NCBI RefSeq assembly: GCF_030718205.1
Contig: NZ_JAUZQF010000001.1
Coordinates: forward strand, 744,001 to 808,000
Source: Nonomuraea turcica
GTDB taxonomy: Bacteria; Actinomycetota; Actinomycetes; Streptosporangiales; Streptosporangiaceae
Direction of reading: 5' to 3'
Length of the DNA: 64,000 bases
The first letter of the stretch is position 1, and each line of letters opens with the position of its first letter. Below the pieces are notes generated by a model that was given only the letters and a program-made list of their open reading frames with translations, was not told the origin of the DNA and ran no database searches. This document shows positions 21,481-28,817 of this stretch, piece by piece. Both the position numbers and the translations under genes were made by a program.

Positions 21481-21627
21481 CTAGAAGTCGAAGACGCGGT
21501 TGGCGACGACAGCCACCACAGCGCCACCGATGACGATCGCCCAGTTGATGGGCGCACCGAGGACGAGGTACAGGAGCACGCCGAAGACGGCGAAGAGAGC
21601 CGCCACAAAGGCGTCAAAGCTGATCAT
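21481..21627 (-). CDS. Two-helix membrane mini-protein (48 aa)
   Basis: 48 residues; MISFDAFVAALFAVFGVLLYL and NWAIVIGGAVVAVVANR form two hydrophobic helices joined by GAP. Start lies 14 bases inside the end of the MerR-like gene, so it is translated from the same transcript. Function unknown. Confidence 0.6.
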   Translation of the reverse strand: MISFDAFVAALFAVFGVLLYLVLGAPINWAIVIGGAVVAVVANRVFDF

Positions 21628-22024
21628 GGGTGTTTTCTCCGAAGAAGGACTCGATGAGGTTGCCGTCGCACCATTGCGCGCAGTCCAGGCAGACAGGGCC
21701 GGACTTGTCGCCGATGCGAGCCTGCTGGGTGTTGTCTGTGGGCTCGACGCAGACGATGCAGATGTTCTGGTCACTGGGCATGTGATAGCTCCCTTGGTCA
21801 GGCGGCTCTTGGCTCTCCTGCAGCAGCGCTTCGACGTCGGCGCGGAGGAAGACCAAGACCCGTCCGCCGGGGTTCCTGCGCGACCGGAGCTTGCCGGTCC
21901 GCGCCCACACCCTGACCGTCTCGGGGTCGACCTCGAACAGGGCGGCCACCTCAGGGACTTTCATCAGCGGCTTCGGCTGACGGTCGGCAGGCTTGACGAT
22001 CACGACACCTCCCAATTCGGACAT
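21614..22024 (-). CDS. MerR/BldC-type HTH protein with C-terminal zinc finger (excisionase-like)
   Basis: 136 residues. Residues 20-62 (MKVPEVAALFEVDPETVRVW then RTGKLRSRRNPGGRVLVF) match the small MerR/BldC winged-helix found in actinomycete excisionases. The C-terminal part has CIVCVEP (about 89-95) and CLDCAQWC (112-119), two CxxC knuckles. The HTH would bind att or promoter DNA; the zinc finger is an added feature. First gene of the minus-strand operon, divergent from the GntR gene. Xis is the best guess from position; a general regulator is the alternative. Confidence 0.72.
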   Translation of the reverse strand: MSELGGVVIVKPADRQPKPLMKVPEVAALFEVDPETVRVWARTGKLRSRRNPGGRVLVFLRADVEALLQESQEPPDQGSYHMPSDQNICIVCVEPTDNTQQARIGDKSGPVCLDCAQWCDGNLIESFFGENTHDQL

Positions 22025-22190
22025 AGGACTAGCAGGGACTAGGCGAAGCCCCGATAGACTGCCTTACACACCATGCTGGACTATGCATGCAAGGTACGTC
22101 AAGGCGAAGCGCAACGTTGAATAGATTGAGGGCCGCTGGTTGTGCTGAACTAGAAGCACCATGTTCTACAAAGTGCAGTAGGAGCCCTCA
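22025..22190. promoter_or_regulatory. Divergent control region between the MerR-like and GntR genes
   Basis: GGACTA occurs three times (22026, 22036, 22077). TAGAA (22151-22155) and TTCTA (22164-22168) form an inverted repeat 23 bases before the GntR start, the usual place for an autoregulatory operator. It should hold both divergent promoters. Confidence 0.6.
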
Positions 22191-22655
22191 TTGACCGACG
22201 CGACCGGGCGCACGCTCTACCTTCAGATCGTCAACGACCTTCGGTCGCAGATCGCCTCAGGCAAGCTCAAGGTGGGTGACGAGATCCCATCCACAGCGAA
22301 GCTCAAGGCGCAGTACGGCTACTCCGTCACAGTGGTCCGCAAGGCCGTCGAGGTTCTGCGCAATGAGGGCCTAGTCATGGGGCAGCCCGGCAAGGCCGTC
22401 TACGTCCAAGCCACACCCAAGGACCTTGAAGCCGAGCGCGTCAGCATCGTAGACCTCACCCGCCAGGTCGCCGACCTGCGAAGAGAAGTCCACGACCTGG
22501 CACAACGACTTGAGGACGGACACCAGATCAAGGAACTGATGGCCGAGGTCGCCGAGCTACGCGGAACCGTCGAACAGCTCTACAACAGGCTCGGCCACCC
22601 GTACCCCAACGACAACGCCGACTCGGCGAAACCACGCCGCAAGACCGGAACCTGA
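22191..22655 (+). CDS. GntR-family regulator (KorSA-like)
   Basis: 154 residues from a TTG with GTAGGAG six bases upstream. Residues about 8-72 match the GntR winged helix (LYLQIVNDLRSQIASGKLKV, then SVTVVRKAVEVLRNEGLV). The C-terminal part is a coiled coil (about 85-135) rather than a ligand domain. GntR repressors of this length control transfer genes in AICEs, such as KorSA of pSAM2 (family knowledge). It is divergent from the MerR-like gene, as expected for a switch between maintenance and transfer. Ligand none visible. Confidence 0.82.
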   Translation: MTDATGRTLYLQIVNDLRSQIASGKLKVGDEIPSTAKLKAQYGYSVTVVRKAVEVLRNEGLVMGQPGKAVYVQATPKDLEAERVSIVDLTRQVADLRREVHDLAQRLEDGHQIKELMAEVAELRGTVEQLYNRLGHPYPNDNADSAKPRRKTGT

Positions 22656-22680
22656 CCCCTACGAGACGAGAGCGCCGCCG

Positions 22681-23793
22681 ATGGTCGAACCAGGCAAGGT
22701 CATCGATCTACGCACGCGATCCACCTACCAGCCGGACTGCGCCACACTCGCGCGCAACCGGCTCCTTCTCGCCCGCAAGAGCCTCGGCCTCACCCATGCC
22801 GAATTCGCCGACATGCTCACCCCCATGGTCGGCTGGCCCGTCTCGCCGGACGCCGTCGAAGCGTGGGAGACCAGCCTCGTGCCGCCCGGCGATGTGCTCA
22901 TCGCCGTCAGCACCGTCACCCCAGCCGCCGCCGACAGGGCCGGGATCCGCTCCCACAAGTTCATCGCCGCCTACGTCGGCCAGCCCGCCGCCGAGAAACT
23001 GGCCGAGCCCGGCCAGCCCGCCAGCGCCGACCACCCGACTCTCCTGGCAGACCATCCTTCCGGCGAGTGTCGCCTGCATATCTGGCCGTACGGAGTGGCC
23101 ATCTTCCACTTGGTGGAGGACCTGGACATGCCCAATCTCGCCCACATGGCGGTCTGGCGCTACCAGTCGTACGAGCGCGACCTCGACTGGGCCACCCAGC
23201 AACTCCGGCACCTCACCGGCCGCGCCGAGGTCGCCGCCTCGTACGTGTTGAGCCTCTACTGGCTGCACAGCCCCACCTGGGTCGGCCAGATGCTCGACAC
23301 CGCTCTGCGGATCATCTGCGCCCCGCGGATCCTCGTCGACCGTGACCAGGCCGGCAGCGACACCTGCCTCGCTACCGCCGAACAAGCCGAGCAGGTGTTA
23401 CTCGCAGAGGGATTCCACCACCACGAAATGCGGTCATTCGGCCTGGCCGGCGTGTCCCTCGGATACGCCTCCTGGTCAGGTGTCGCCTACCACCCCCTCG
23501 ACCAGGCTCGATGCCTCGCCGAGGAGGAACTCGTCGACTGCGAGCTGGCGACGCAGGCCGCCTGGGCATACTGCGAGTACATCAACGATCAGGTCGAGAA
23601 CGGCCATGACCCGGCGATCCCCGACGGGTACGGGTGGCGGTTCCTCCGGGCCACCCGATCCCGGCTCACCAACCCGCGACCGCGCGAGACGGGCCAGCAC
23701 CGCTCGATGCGCGACGCCATCGTGGAAACGAGCGGCATCGCAGGCCACCTCGATCAGGCGATCGAGGCGCTCAGAGAGGCAGGAAACCCATGA
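22681..23793 (+). CDS. HTH (XRE-like) protein of AICE type
   Basis: 370 residues. N-terminal part (about 22-66) is a helix-turn-helix, NRLLLARKSLGLTHAEFADM and PDAVEAWETSLVPPG. The remaining 300 residues are a helical domain without known motif; ECRLHIWPYGVAIFHLVED and RSFGLAGVSLGYASWSGVAY are strong. Similar proteins stand by AICE regulators, with activator (Pra-like) or repressor roles suggested. Its stop overlaps the isochorismatase ATG (ATGA). Confidence 0.75.
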   Translation: MVEPGKVIDLRTRSTYQPDCATLARNRLLLARKSLGLTHAEFADMLTPMVGWPVSPDAVEAWETSLVPPGDVLIAVSTVTPAAADRAGIRSHKFIAAYVGQPAAEKLAEPGQPASADHPTLLADHPSGECRLHIWPYGVAIFHLVEDLDMPNLAHMAVWRYQSYERDLDWATQQLRHLTGRAEVAASYVLSLYWLHSPTWVGQMLDTALRIICAPRILVDRDQAGSDTCLATAEQAEQVLLAEGFHHHEMRSFGLAGVSLGYASWSGVAYHPLDQARCLAEEELVDCELATQAAWAYCEYINDQVENGHDPAIPDGYGWRFLRATRSRLTNPRPRETGQHRSMRDAIVETSGIAGHLDQAIEALREAGNP

Positions 23794-24371
23794 CCAGCAA
23801 CACCCTCAAGCGACAGTCGGTATTGGTCGTCGTCGACGTGCAGAACGGTTTCGTCCGTGACGAGTCGGCCCACGTGGTACCGACGATCGTGGACTTGGTG
23901 GACCGGTGGCAGGCCGCCGGGGGTGATGTGCTGTTCACCCGGTACATCAACTACCCGGGCAGCCCATTCGAGCGGCTGGTGCGCTGGTCCGAATGCATGG
24001 AGTCGCCTCAGATCGACATCGTGGATGAGCTCCAGCTGTACGCGGCTAAGGCCCATGTTGTCGACAAGAAGGGGTACGGCCTGTTCTCCGACCAGGCCGG
24101 CGCTGCGCTGGTCGCAAAGCGCGGATGGCGCGACATCTACGTGTGCGGCATCGCCACCGAGTCGTGCGTACTTGCGACCGCGCTCGGCGCGTTCGAGCTC
24201 GACCTGACGCCGTGGATGATCGAGGACGCCTCAGCCAGCCACGCCGGCCAGCACGTTCACGACGCCGGCGTGCTGGTGACACAGCGGTTCATCGGTGAAC
24301 GGCAGATCATCACGACGGCGGACATCCCCGCTGACCTACTGGCACCTCCCAGAGAGAAGTGCGACGCCTGA
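23790..24371 (+). CDS. Isochorismatase-family cysteine hydrolase
   Basis: 193 residues. The triad is visible: Asp16 (VVVDVQNGF), Lys93/94 (VDKKGYGLF) and Cys126 (ATESCVLAT), with the usual cis-peptide region before it. The family hydrolyses amides or ethers such as nicotinamide, N-carbamoylsarcosine or isochorismate. Substrate here cannot be read from the sequence. ATG overlaps the preceding stop, so it is coexpressed with the HTH protein. As cargo in an AICE it could change a metabolite sensed by its partner; this is inference. Confidence 0.85.
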   Translation: MTSNTLKRQSVLVVVDVQNGFVRDESAHVVPTIVDLVDRWQAAGGDVLFTRYINYPGSPFERLVRWSECMESPQIDIVDELQLYAAKAHVVDKKGYGLFSDQAGAALVAKRGWRDIYVCGIATESCVLATALGAFELDLTPWMIEDASASHAGQHVHDAGVLVTQRFIGERQIITTADIPADLLAPPREKCDA

Positions 24372-24378
24372 TGGCTGA

Positions 24379-25429
24379 TCACTGGCGGGCACGACGGACA
24401 AGATCGAGGATCGCGCTCGCTACCAGCTCAGGGTCGTGACGGTGCACGAAGTGCCCGGCGTTCTCGGCCACGATGTGCCTACTGTCTTTCGACAGCGTGG
24501 CCAACTCCGCCTGGAGTTGCGACCAGATCCGGTAGTCCGCCCGCCGGCGGGCGATCTGGCGGGGCGTCACGTAGTCCGACGACAGCTCGCTCGAGGTCAC
24601 CACCGTGAGCGGAATGTCGCCCAGGGACGGCGCACGCCTGCCGGTGTCCGCGGCCAGGCGCGGCCAGTCCAGCAGTTCGCGAATGTCAGCGCGGCGGTGG
24701 CGGTCATTCAGCATCATCCCGGCCATGTGCTTGGTCCACACGCCCGGGACGCGACTGCTGGCCTTTCTCTCCACAGCATCGGTCAGGTTCAGGTCATTGG
24801 CCAACCGGACCAGCCCGTACGGGCGGACCCGTTCCCGCAGGTAGATGCTTGCCATCCGGCGCGGATAGTGGGGGAACCAATGGAACTGGTCGTGGTGGCT
24901 GGAGTCGATGAGGACCACCCCCGCCACATCTTCCGGATGGTCGGCCGCGAACAACCGTGCGATGTACCCGCCGATAGAGTGCCCCGCCACGACATACGGC
25001 GGAGCGGTGCAGGGCTCGGTGCAGGGCTCGGTGCAGGTCGTCGGCGGCGTGTAGGAGCGCGTGTCGGCTGGGTGCTGGGTCGCTCCAGCCGAGCCCGGCC
25101 CGGTCGACGACCACGACACGCACGTCCTCGTCCGCTTGGAGGGCGGGCATCAGGCAGGCGAAATCGAGGCAGCACGCACCCAGCGACGGGATGATCACAA
25201 TGGCGGGGGTGGGCACGCTCTCATTCCAGACCCACAGGTGGATCCGCCGTCCGCCGATGTCGATCTGTCGGCCGGGAGGGCGAAGTTCGCGACGGTCGCG
25301 GGCAGAGCCCCAGGTCTGATAGACCGCGCTGGCGGCCCCGAGCGCGGCGCAGGCGGCACCGGCTACGACGAGAGATCTTCCGAAGGCAGGCACGATCTCC
25401 ACACAAGCAAGCATCACCAGCGACGTCAC
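24379..25429 (-). pseudogene. Alpha/beta hydrolase split by a frameshift
   Basis: Two overlapping frames together give one alpha/beta hydrolase. The upstream part (25429 down to about 25005) has an N-terminal membrane anchor, GGRRIHLWVWNE and VVVVDRAGLGWSD. The downstream part (to 24379) has VVAGHSIGGYIARLFA (nucleophile elbow GHSIG), HPEDVAGVVLIDSSH and ENAGHFVH (catalytic His). The switch lies at 25006-25037, beside two tandem 12-base copies of GGTGCAGGGCTC. A single-base loss or a sequencing error would explain it. Start GTG 25429 or ATG 25414. Confidence 0.75.
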
Positions 25430-25759
25430 GCCTCGTTGTGGACACAAGCAGCTATCGAACCCTGCTCGGGACAGCTCGCGGGAGGCGACGCCGTCGCTCA
25501 CGCTGTGAGCATGGTGGCGTGGCTGGCGATGAGGATCCGCAGACACGCTGCTTTCAACTGGGCGAGCGACGTCACACCGGATCGCGGACGTAAATCGATT
25601 CGCTAAGCCGGCCCACCACCTGCCTAATTTTTTAGGGACGGCGACCACTGGCGATCAAGTTCGGCATATGGTGTCATAACATTCACCAAAGGGACATCGG
25701 GGATAAGAGCAAGCGCGAGTACGTGCGGTGAAGGTATTGGCCTCCCCGAAGGAGCCTTT
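25430..25759. other. Gene-poor spacer
   Basis: 330 bases between the split hydrolase and the small membrane protein. No convincing reading frame, repeat or terminator was found. It should contain the promoter of the 25760 gene; no clear -35/-10 pair is evident. Confidence 0.4.
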
Positions 25760-25993
25760 ATGGAATCCGCTGATGGCCGTATTATGGTGCTCATCATCGT
25801 CGGGATTGCCCTGTTCATCGTTGGGCGACGCTTCCAGTTCATGGTCATGATGTGGCAGGCGTGGAAGGACACGGTGGCGGCTGTTCCGGTTCGGAAACGG
25901 ACCGCTTTTTCTGCGGTGAAAAACCTCATCAAGGTCGCTATTATCGCCGCGATCATCTTCTGGGTTGCGGCGAATATCAACCGTTTTATGTGA
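25760..25993 (+). CDS. Small membrane protein (77 aa)
   Basis: 77 residues with two hydrophobic helices, IMVLIIVGIALFIVGRRFQF (about 8-27) and VAIIAAIIFWVAANINRFM (about 59-77), linked by a basic loop. AAGGAG lies before the ATG. Base composition is less GC-rich than its neighbours, which hints at a different origin. Function unknown. Confidence 0.72.
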   Translation: MESADGRIMVLIIVGIALFIVGRRFQFMVMMWQAWKDTVAAVPVRKRTAFSAVKNLIKVAIIAAIIFWVAANINRFM

Positions 25994-26095
25994 CTGCAGG
26001 ACAGGGCCTCCGCTAGTGGGAGCAGGTTGCCCAGTACTCATCGGGTCCGGTTCGGCTGACTCGAAGACAGCCGAGGCTGGCATGGTTACGCTCAG

Positions 26096-26653
26096 GTGGT
26101 GCCTGAACCGATCGACGGCGATCCATCAGCAGATCGCGGCTACCTGGACGAATTCGGTGACCTCGAGACGGCCATCGAACTTATCCGCGCAATGAAGCGG
26201 ACAAACGATCCCGTTGCCGAAGGTGACCACGAGGCTTTCATGCAACTCGTCGCCGGCATGGGCGACCCCCAGCGCATCCGCGATGTTGGGGTGGCGTGCA
26301 TGAATCTCGTGGACATGCTGCGAGTCCTCCTCGACGACAACCCCTTCGACTTCATCCCGGCCGCCATCCGCAAAATTCGAGCCATGGAAGGCGTCCCGGA
26401 CGAGGTGCTGCCGGATGTGGCAGGAGGACTCACCGCCGCCTTCCTGAATCAGTCCTGCCGCACGTGGCGTGAAGCCCGTAGTCCCATCCCGCAGCGCGAG
26501 TTCCTGGCCTGGACATACGCCGCCTGGTTCCTGGCCGACTTCATCGACTTCGCCGCGGAGGAACGTGGCTATGCGCTCAACGCCGTCGAGACGCTCATGG
26601 AGCGCGTTCTGACGCAAGACCTCGCTGGCACTGGAGACCCTGAACCCGTATAG
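26096..26653 (+). CDS. Hypothetical helical protein (about 185 aa)
   Basis: 185 residues from GTG 26096, or 184 from GTG 26099. The sequence is fully helical (DLETAIELIRAMKRTND, VACMNLVDMLRVLLDDN, EFLAWTYAAWFLADFIDF) and without cysteine pairs or catalytic motifs. No neighbours that explain it. Possibly an immunity or regulatory protein left in the element; not recognised. Confidence 0.68.
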   Translation: MVPEPIDGDPSADRGYLDEFGDLETAIELIRAMKRTNDPVAEGDHEAFMQLVAGMGDPQRIRDVGVACMNLVDMLRVLLDDNPFDFIPAAIRKIRAMEGVPDEVLPDVAGGLTAAFLNQSCRTWREARSPIPQREFLAWTYAAWFLADFIDFAAEERGYALNAVETLMERVLTQDLAGTGDPEPV

Positions 26654-26694
26654 GCGCCTTGCCCATCCCAGCCCCGGTCGCTCACTCTGGGTGC

Positions 26695-27084
26695 ATGGCG
26701 GCTTGGTTGGTGTGCGAGGACCCGTACGGGCTGGTCCGGCTGGACAGCATCGTGTCGGTGACGGCGATCCCGCTCAACGATCGAGCCATCCCCATCCGTC
26801 GCTGGGAAGAACTGCACCCGGATCTGCGGATCAGGGAAGCACGCCGAGTCCGCATCATGGTCGCAGGGGAGAGCGGTCCCCAGATGTGCGCGCTGACCTG
26901 CCCAGGCCTGTCCGTTCGGCACGCGATCGGCCAGCTTGTGGCGTTGATCGAGAACCCGCCGGGGGCAGACGACAAGCGCCGCCTGTACGTGTACGGGCAT
27001 CGCCGGTCGTGGGGCGGGAACGCTGATATCTGGCGGGTCGCTGAGAAGCTTCCGGACCCGGACTATCCGCCGGTCAGGCCGTGA
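26695..27084 (+). CDS. Hypothetical protein (129 aa)
   Basis: 129 residues from ATG 26695. MAAWLVCEDPYGLVRLDSIV and IRRWEELHPDLRIREARRVR precede a beta-rich RIMVAGESGPQMCALTCPG and a C-terminal VYGHRRSWGGNADIWR. Looks like a compact soluble protein. No clear family; follows the helical gene by 41 bases on the same strand. Confidence 0.68.
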   Translation: MAAWLVCEDPYGLVRLDSIVSVTAIPLNDRAIPIRRWEELHPDLRIREARRVRIMVAGESGPQMCALTCPGLSVRHAIGQLVALIENPPGADDKRRLYVYGHRRSWGGNADIWRVAEKLPDPDYPPVRP

Positions 27085-27245
27085 GACCCTGGAGTCGTGT
27101 CTTGGTCGTCGCGGGAGACAGGCCCGGCCAGGACGCCGACCGCGAGGGTACCGTGAAGTCATGAGCGCACAGCCTGTGCATGACACTCAGGCATGATCAA
27201 TGAGGATTTGCTGCCCTCCAGGCAGCTCAAGCATGCCGGCGGTAC

Positions 27246-27283
27246 GGCCACAGCGCGATCTTCATTCGCATCACGCTGTGGCC
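27246..27283. terminator. Bidirectional terminator between convergent genes
   Basis: A perfect 10-bp stem GGCCACAGCG (27246-27255) / CGCTGTGGCC (27274-27283) with an 18-base loop, between the stops of 26695-27084 (+) and 27299-27784 (-). Confidence 0.7.
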
Positions 27284-27298
27284 CTACCTATGCGCATG

Positions 27299-27784
27299 TC
27301 AGGCCTCAAGACCCGTGAGCCGGACGTTCAACAGGTAGGAGTAGAACGTCGTGTGGGTGCCCTGGATCCGTCGCTGTTTGTCTCGTACCTCGCCCACCTG
27401 CATGTTGCCGCAGTCGGCGGGGACGACGGTGATGGTGCCGAGCTCGAAGTTCTTGAGGATGAACGTGGGGTCGACCTCGATTAGAGCGATGCTCTTACCT
27501 ACGTTGTTGTTCATCACCGTGCTTGGGTCATCGAACACGCTTCCGCTTTTGCGGTCGCGCGCTTCCATTTGGACCCAGCTGCTCTCGCCGGGGTACGCAT
27601 TCCCTCCGATCCTCACTCGGATCTCGTCTGCGCCCTTCTCGTCGATGTCCCCGGCCTCGACGAGGGTGACGTCGATCCGGCACGCCCCAGCGATCTCGGC
27701 CTGCGCCGGAGCGGCAGTCAGCGTTAACGCCCCCATGCAGGTAGTGAAGGCGAGCGCGAGCCCCATGGCCTTCCTGATGCTCAT
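27299..27784 (-). CDS. Secreted hypothetical protein
   Basis: 161 residues. The first 29 residues are a standard signal peptide (MSIRKAMGLALAFTTCMGAL, then APAQAE with an AxA site). The mature part is beta-rich, with two cysteines (GACRIDV and PADCGNM) that could form a disulfide, and RVRIGGNAYPGESSWVQ. No catalytic motif. Small exported actinomycete protein of unknown role. AGGGGAA precedes the ATG. Confidence 0.78.
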   Translation of the reverse strand: MSIRKAMGLALAFTTCMGALTLTAAPAQAEIAGACRIDVTLVEAGDIDEKGADEIRVRIGGNAYPGESSWVQMEARDRKSGSVFDDPSTVMNNNVGKSIALIEVDPTFILKNFELGTITVVPADCGNMQVGEVRDKQRRIQGTHTTFYSYLLNVRLTGLEA

Positions 27785-28031
27785 TGTGAGTTCCCCTCCT
27801 TGTGTGGCCCAAGGCCTGCTCCCGGTAGGGTCCTTGGACCATCTCTGTCAGCGGTCATCCTCATTACTCAGGGCTCAGCATTCTCCGGATAAATGCGCAG
27901 TGACGCGGTATTCCTGACGACTGCACTGTGGGGCCACGTTGTCCTCTTCGCAATCCGACGGAGGCGAGGATGTCCACTCCACGTGCGGTTTCGCCAGGCA
28001 ATGTAACGGCGGTCACCCTGGCTTGCTCTCG

Positions 28032-28344
28032 ATGGCTGACGTGATCGGTGCCGTTGAGCGTGAACCGCGAACTCCAGGTCATTACGGCGGCATCCCACCG
28101 GAAGGCAAGCCGGTCCGCCGGCTCGCCGACGCGGTAGAGGTCGTCCAACCCACCGGCACCACGGCGCAGCTCGACCTGAAGGCCCTGGCCGACGTGGCGC
28201 TCGGCGCTCAACGCGCGACTCACCGAGCTCCGCGAGAAGATCCGCCAGCTCCGCGATCGCGTGCATGACTTGGAAGCGAAGGTGCAGCGGCAGGAGCGCG
28301 CCCGCCGGATCCTCCCCAGCGAGCGCGACGACTTCGCCCGCTGA
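28032..28344 (+). pseudogene. Frameshifted remnant of a coiled-coil protein
   Basis: One frame from ATG 28032 reads MADVIGAVEREPRTPG and ends in DLKALADVALGAQR; the other, from about 28201, continues ALNARLTELREKIRQLRDR to the stop at 28342. The second has strong coding bias but no start. They join sensibly if one base is lost near 28195. The coiled-coil end resembles accessory proteins of recombination modules, but identity is not established. Confidence 0.4.
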
Positions 28345-28685
28345 TCGTCCTCACGCGCGCGCACATGCGCGGCATCCGCACGCACCCTGGAGGCGCTGCC
28401 TGAGAAGTGGCGTCCGCAGTTCCTCGCCGAGTACGAGTCGGACGACGTTCGGCGCGTTCTGCTTCGCGTTCTTCGTCGTAGATGATGGTGCTGAACTGAT
28501 CACGATCTATGACTTGGTTTGGGGCCGGATGATCAGCATGTCCGCTGGAGCGCACTCCATGATCGAGTGCGCCGTGAGTGCGCCGCACCCGTGTGATTGG
28601 CGCATACGGACAAGCACTGGTTGACACTGCTTGGACTGTTGACCTGCAGCTAAGCCTAGATCGCCAGGTCGCGGCTAGGTCCGGA
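28345..28685. other. Decayed DNA next to the attachment site
   Basis: No intact gene. A fragment at about 28385-28470 reads LEALPEKWRPQFLAEYESD in one frame, which recalls small DUF6247-type proteins. No integrase was found here, so it must be at the other end of the element. Confidence 0.4.
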
Positions 28686-28732
28686 TCTCCATGGTAAGGA
28701 GAAGGTCAACGGTTCGATTCCGTTTGGGGGCT
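28686..28732 (+). other. 3' half of tRNA-Thr(GGT): attachment site, element boundary
   Basis: Anticodon stem TCTCC/GGAGA with loop ATGGTAA (anticodon GGT), variable loop AGGTC, T stem AACGG/CCGTT with TTCGATT loop, then acceptor TGGGGGC and discriminator T. All pair as in tRNA-Thr. The D arm and 5' acceptor strand are absent: the sequence before 28686 does not pair. This is the duplicate 3' tRNA piece left at one end of an integrated element. The intact gene should be beyond the left edge of the window. Confidence 0.85.
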
Positions 28733-28750
28733 CTCGCTCTGAACAGAAAG

Positions 28751-28784
28751 ACGCCCGGACCAAGATGACTTGGGACCCGGGCGT
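28751..28784. terminator. Strong terminator just outside the att site
   Basis: ACGCCCGG-a-CCAAG pairs with CTTGG-ga-CCCGGGCGT, four-base loop, then TTTC. It lies between the tRNA fragment and the 3' end of the MFS gene, and can stop transcription from both sides. Confidence 0.75.
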
Positions 28785-28817
28785 TTCGCATGTGACGATC
28801 TTTTCCTCGGTGGCCGG

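Noticed and set aside
27864..28385. 173-codon minus-strand frame near the att site
   Set aside because: Ser/Arg-rich shadow of the frameshifted plus-strand remnant; no motif.
28640..28732. Complete tRNA-Thr gene
   Set aside because: The bases before 28686 do not form a D arm or pair with the acceptor strand, so only the 3' half is present.
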